A stretch of DNA of 64,000 nucleotides from Streptomyces sp. CB00455. GTDB taxonomy: Bacteria; Actinomycetota; Actinomycetes; Streptomycetales; Streptomycetaceae. The first letter of the stretch is position 1. Every line of letters starts with the position of its first letter. A program made the translations under genes and the position numbers. The notes under the pieces were generated by a model, which did not search any database, was not told the origin of the DNA, and saw only the letters and a list, made by a program, of their open reading frames with translations. The stretch is from NCBI RefSeq assembly GCF_001905445.1, contig NZ_LIVQ01000001.1:1054001-1118000 (forward strand). The letters run 5' to 3'. Shown in pieces: positions 61,031 through 64,000 of this stretch.

Positions 61031-61093
61031 CGGCGGGGAGGCACCCGCGGAGCCGGGCGGGCCCGCCCGGCTTCCGCAGGTGCCTCCCCGCCG
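61031..61093. terminator. Long compound terminator after hrdB
   Basis: A 15 bp perfect stem (CGGCGGGGAGGCACC and complement) extended inward by GCGGA/TCCGC and an 18 bp palindrome CCGGGCGGGCCCGCCCGG. It serves both convergent genes. Confidence 0.85.
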
Positions 61094-61098
61094 TGTTC

Positions 61099-61548
61099 TC
61101 AGGCGGTGGAGTGCTCCAGCAGGTGCTTGAGCTTCTCCTCGCCGCGCGGCATCTCCTTGCGGGCGAACCGTCTGACGACGAGCGGGACCAACGCCTTGCC
61201 CAGCCCGTGCCCCTCGAAGTCGAGGGACAGGGTGACGCGGGAGCGCATCCCGCCGTCCAGGGGTTCGATGCTGCCCCGCACGTCCGGGCGCACCGCCCCC
61301 TCGACCCCGTGCATGTGCCAGCTCCTCGGCGGGTCCAGGTCCAGGACCTCCATGGTCGTGGGGAAGCGGCGCTTCCCCATGCGGCGCGTGACGAGGACCC
61401 GCGAGCCGACGTGTACGGGGAGCGCGCCCTCGGGGACGGCGGACAGCGCGCTGTCCTGCCACTCGGGCAGGTGCGTGGGATCCGTCACGTAGGAGAAGAC
61501 CTCGGCGGGACTGCGGTCGATCTCGATGCTCTTCCTGATCGCGGACAT
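61099..61548 (-). CDS. SRPBCC family protein
   Basis: 149 residues of the START/Bet v 1-like SRPBCC fold. It starts MSAIRKSIEIDRSPAEVFSYVTDPTHLPEWQDSA, the standard entry, and ends with the long C-terminal helix LEHSTA preceded by RGEEKLKHLL. Such proteins bind hydrophobic ligands or act as polyketide cyclases/aromatases. No partner enzyme is near. ATG at 61548. Confidence 0.92.
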   Translation of the reverse strand: MSAIRKSIEIDRSPAEVFSYVTDPTHLPEWQDSALSAVPEGALPVHVGSRVLVTRRMGKRRFPTTMEVLDLDPPRSWHMHGVEGAVRPDVRGSIEPLDGGMRSRVTLSLDFEGHGLGKALVPLVVRRFARKEMPRGEEKLKHLLEHSTA

Positions 61549-61602
61549 GGCGACCCCTTCACTGCCCCCTGGCGGTGCTTCCTTACCACGCTACCGCGCA
61601 GG

Positions 61603-63039
61603 TCAGGCGGCGCGGGACTTGCGGGCCGACATCAGGGCGTGGACGAGCACCCCGGCGAAGAGGAAGATCACGCCCTGGTAGACGGCCGCGTAGCCGGAGC
61701 CGGCCACCAGCCACATCGAGAAGGCGAAGGCCAGGCAGGCGACGGCGGTGTCGCGCACCAGGCGGCCCCGGTGGACGCGCTCGGACCGGCCCGAGAACAG
61801 GAAGTACAGCTGCGCGGCGCTGGAGAGCAGGTACGGGACCGTCGCGGTGAAGGTGGTGACCAGGACCAGGATCTCGAAAACGCCCTGCGAGGCGGCCGTG
61901 TAGTTGTACACGGTGAGCGCCGAGGCGAGGACGGCCGTGACGATCACGCCGGCCACCGGGACGCCACGCCTCTTCGTCTCGAAGACCTTCGGGAAGAGGC
62001 CGTCGCGGGCCGCCGCGTACGGGGTCTGGGCGCTGAGCAGGGTCCAGCCGTTGAGGGCGCCGACCATCGAGACCACGGCGGCGCAGGCGACGGCCGTGCC
62101 GCCCCAGGTGCCGCCGAACATGGCGTTCACGGCGTCCGTGAAGGGCGCCTGGGAGGAGACGAGGGTGTCGTGGGCGACCAGGCCGAAGACGGCGAGGGTG
62201 CCCAGCAGGTAGACGGTGGCGGCGCCGGCGGTACCCAGGATGGTGGCCCGGCCGACGTTGCGCGCCGGGTCGCGGACCTCTCCGGCGCTGACGGCGGCGG
62301 ACTCGACGCCCAGGTAGCTGAAGAGCAGGATCGCCGCGGAGGCGGAGACGGCGCCGACCGCGCTCTGTCCGGTGGCCCGGAAGGGGCCGAGGTTGGCCGG
62401 GTCGAAGAAGAGGAGGCCGCCGACGGCCACGAGCAGCAGCGGGGCGAACTTCAGGACGGTGGAGACCAGTTGGACGGCGCCGACGTAGCGGGTGCCGGCC
62501 AGGTTGGCGAGCGCCGGGAACCACTGCACGGCGAGGGCCGCCAGGCACATGGACCACTGGTGGGCACCGACCGCCGGGAAGAGCACGGTGAGGTAGCCGA
62601 CGGCCGCCACGGCGAGGGCGGCGTTGGAGACCCAGGTGGTGATCCAGTAGCTCCAGGCGGCGAGGAACCCGGCGAAGTCGCCGAAGGCGGCGCGGGCGTA
62701 GACGTAGGGGCCGCCGGTCTGCGGGTGGCGGTGGGCGAGGCGGCCGAAGACGAGGGCGAGGGCGATAGCGCCGAGGGTGAGCACGCCGAAGGCGACCAGG
62801 CTGATGGTGCCGAAGGGGGCCACCGAGGCGGGCAGGAGGAAGATCCCGCCGCCGATGACGTTGCCCATGACGAGGCAGGTGGCGACGGGCAGCCCGAACC
62901 GCCGCGCGTGCGGGGTGCCGTGCGGGTCGCCCTGCCGGGAGTCCTGCGCCTCGCCGTGCGGGGAGTCGGCCGGCGCGGGGCGGCTGGCACGGGCCGGGGG
63001 CGTGGTGTCCCCGGCCGCTGGGGCTGCGGTGCTGGTCAT
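61603..63039 (-). CDS. APC family amino acid permease
   Basis: 478-residue membrane transporter, twelve helices predicted. After a polar N-terminus (to about 45) the first helix carries the APC signature VMGNVIGGGIFLLPA (substrate carboxylate site). Further marks are GRLAHRHPQTGGPYVYARAAFGDFAGFL and a mid-protein FSYLGVESAAVSAGEVRDPARN. The substrate could be arginine, agmatine or another basic amino acid by similarity to that subgroup, with moderate confidence. ATG 63039. Confidence 0.93.
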   Translation of the reverse strand: MTSTAAPAAGDTTPPARASRPAPADSPHGEAQDSRQGDPHGTPHARRFGLPVATCLVMGNVIGGGIFLLPASVAPFGTISLVAFGVLTLGAIALALVFGRLAHRHPQTGGPYVYARAAFGDFAGFLAAWSYWITTWVSNAALAVAAVGYLTVLFPAVGAHQWSMCLAALAVQWFPALANLAGTRYVGAVQLVSTVLKFAPLLLVAVGGLLFFDPANLGPFRATGQSAVGAVSASAAILLFSYLGVESAAVSAGEVRDPARNVGRATILGTAGAATVYLLGTLAVFGLVAHDTLVSSQAPFTDAVNAMFGGTWGGTAVACAAVVSMVGALNGWTLLSAQTPYAAARDGLFPKVFETKRRGVPVAGVIVTAVLASALTVYNYTAASQGVFEILVLVTTFTATVPYLLSSAAQLYFLFSGRSERVHRGRLVRDTAVACLAFAFSMWLVAGSGYAAVYQGVIFLFAGVLVHALMSARKSRAA

Positions 63040-63114
63040 CGGTGGTGCGCCTCGGGATGTCTCACATGGTGGGCAGGTCGCCCCATGGTCGACCACCGCG
63101 GGAGACGCGCCAAA

Positions 63115-64000
63115 TCAGCGGGTTTCGTCCCGTACGGAACCGTCCGCGGACGGAAAGACTCCGCTCCCGGTGGCCTGCGGCCGGGGATTCTCCACCGGGA
63201 CCTGGGGGCCGTCCACCTCGCGCAGCCAGCGCCGCAGTACGCCGTGCACCGCCTCCGCGCCCACCAGCCCGGCTCCCCCGCCGGCGCCCTCCCCCGCGGC
63301 CTCGACCGGACGCGGACGCGGATCCGCACGCACGTCCGCGCCCTCGCCCGCGTCCGACGCGCCCTCGCCCCCGCCCGCTTCCGTTTCCGCTTCCGTCTCC
63401 GCGTCCGACAGTTCCTTCGGCCACATCAGGAAGGCGTGCGACTGCTCCCCGCCCATACCGCCGTGGGAGCCGATCTGCTCCTCGAAGGCGTGCACCTCGC
63501 CCGTGTCCGGGTCGTAGGCCGAATTCACCATGATGTCGGCCACGTGCGGGAAGCCGTCGGTACGGCGCACGGCCGCGGCCGCGCCGGGGCCGAAGGGCGC
63601 CAGCAGCTCCTCCGCCTCGCCGGGGACGTCGAGGCGGGCCACCGCCCCGCGCGGCCCCAGCACCACGCCGTCCACCAGGACGAAACCCACCCCGGGGTGG
63701 TTCGCCAGGGTCGCCAGCAGGGCGGGGTGCGCGTGCTCGACGTGTTCGCGCGAGGCCCGGCCGGGCACGTCCGGGAAGGAGATCAGCCCGAGGTTGCCGG
63801 AGGCGAGCACCACCGGGTCGGAGCCCGGACCCGGCCGGGCCTCCTCGCCCTCCTCCACCGGCCGGTGCAGGGCGGCCAGGAAAGCCGCCCGGGCCTCTGC
63901 CCCGCTGCGGGTACGGCGCGCCCGGCGGGAGACCGGCAGGCCGCAGCCCGCCCGGACCAGGTCCTTCAGCGTCAGCCCGTACCTGCCGAGGAAGGTCTCC
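63115..64000 (-). CDS. Phosphodiesterase/phosphatase-like protein, truncated at the right edge
   Basis: Leftward frame open to the window end, so the N-terminal part is missing. The visible 295 residues contain ASGNLGLISFPDVPGRASREHV, HPALLATLANHPGVGFVLV and the metal-binding FPHVADIMVNSAYDPDTGEVHAFEEQIGSHGGMGGEQS, a pattern seen in Streptomyces alkaline-phosphatase-superfamily membrane proteins (often annotated as phage-holin-family proteins). The C-terminal end is acidic and low-complexity with a Glu/Ala-rich stretch, ending QATGSGVFPSADGSVRDETR in pattern. Probable extracellular metal-dependent phosphohydrolase. Confidence 0.75.
   Translation of the reverse strand, partial: ETFLGRYGLTLKDLVRAGCGLPVSRRARRTRSGAEARAAFLAALHRPVEEGEEARPGPGSDPVVLASGNLGLISFPDVPGRASREHVEHAHPALLATLANHPGVGFVLVDGVVLGPRGAVARLDVPGEAEELLAPFGPGAAAAVRRTDGFPHVADIMVNSAYDPDTGEVHAFEEQIGSHGGMGGEQSHAFLMWPKELSDAETEAETEAGGGEGASDAGEGADVRADPRPRPVEAAGEGAGGGAGLVGAEAVHGVLRRWLREVDGPQVPVENPRPQATGSGVFPSADGSVRDETR

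Overview
This 64 kb window is very GC-rich chromosomal DNA from a Streptomyces-type actinomycete. The evidence is the codon bias (G/C in nearly every third position, frequent GTG and TTG starts), an HrdB-type principal sigma factor with the long Ala/Lys-rich N-terminal domain, a WhiB-family Fe-S regulator, an SsgA-like sporulation protein, several XRE regulators with MmyB-type C-terminal halves, F420-type luciferase-like oxidoreductase remains and a MAB_1171c-type membrane protein. No phage, insertion sequence, CRISPR array or complete biosynthetic cluster was seen. Both window ends cut genes (an M1 metallopeptidase on the left, a phosphodiesterase-like protein on the right).

Layout. 1-7.3 kb: secreted hydrolases (M1 peptidase, sphingomyelinase, SGNH esterase), an MpaB-like protein, and an acyl-CoA ligase divergent from a MerR regulator. 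7.4-14.2 kb: a leftward acyl-CoA degradation operon (CoA transferase, broken LLM oxidoreductase, acyl-CoA dehydrogenase, thiolase, enoyl-CoA hydratase/hydroxyacyl-CoA dehydrogenase) with a clear promoter carrying a KstR-like palindrome. 14.9-23.1 kb: housekeeping genes (trans-acting enoyl-reductase-like protein, endonuclease V, YciI, GNAT, Asp-box protein with a Met-Gly repeat signal peptide, SsgA-like protein, ABC-F protein, acyl-ACP desaturase). 23.2-25.8 kb: a translationally coupled four-gene cassette with WXG100-like helical proteins. 25.8-33.6 kb: WhiB, split LigD polymerase and ligase genes, a thioredoxin-reductase-like flavoprotein divergent from an XRE-cupin/NUDIX pair, a GH4 6-phospho-beta-glucosidase and an XRE regulator. 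33.8-36.3 kb: an HTH / ImmA-IrrE-like / MAB_1171c-like three-gene cassette. 36.5-41.2 kb: membrane and surface proteins, a 1.4 kb gene-free repetitive tract, an alpha/beta hydrolase and a decayed MmyB-type regulator. 41.3-49 kb: metG, an ECF-like sigma factor with an unusual partner, tRNA-Leu(GAG), fabH, fdhD and a 2Fe-2S protein. 49-57.2 kb: a second acyl-CoA ligase, aldo/keto reductase, beta-trefoil protein, a deleted methyltransferase, a pterin dehydratase, an XRE regulator, and a second cassette whose HTH protein is an internally duplicated paralogue of the one at 33.8 kb. 57.3-64 kb: folD, a methyltransferase, hrdB, an SRPBCC protein, an APC permease and the truncated right-hand gene.

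Themes. Fatty-acid and acyl-CoA metabolism recurs (two FadD-type ligases, a beta-oxidation operon, acyl-ACP desaturase, FabH). The most novel signals are the two related HTH-led cassettes with similar promoter boxes, the WXG-like cassette starting 10 bp after a strong terminator, the hexanucleotide repeat inside a signal peptide, a terminator-like hairpin upstream of metG, and an array of about 190 bp degenerate repeats in non-coding DNA. Several genes are visibly broken (LLM oxidoreductase, MmyB regulator, MFS transporter, methyltransferase). All calls come from reading the sequence by eye; no database search was run.
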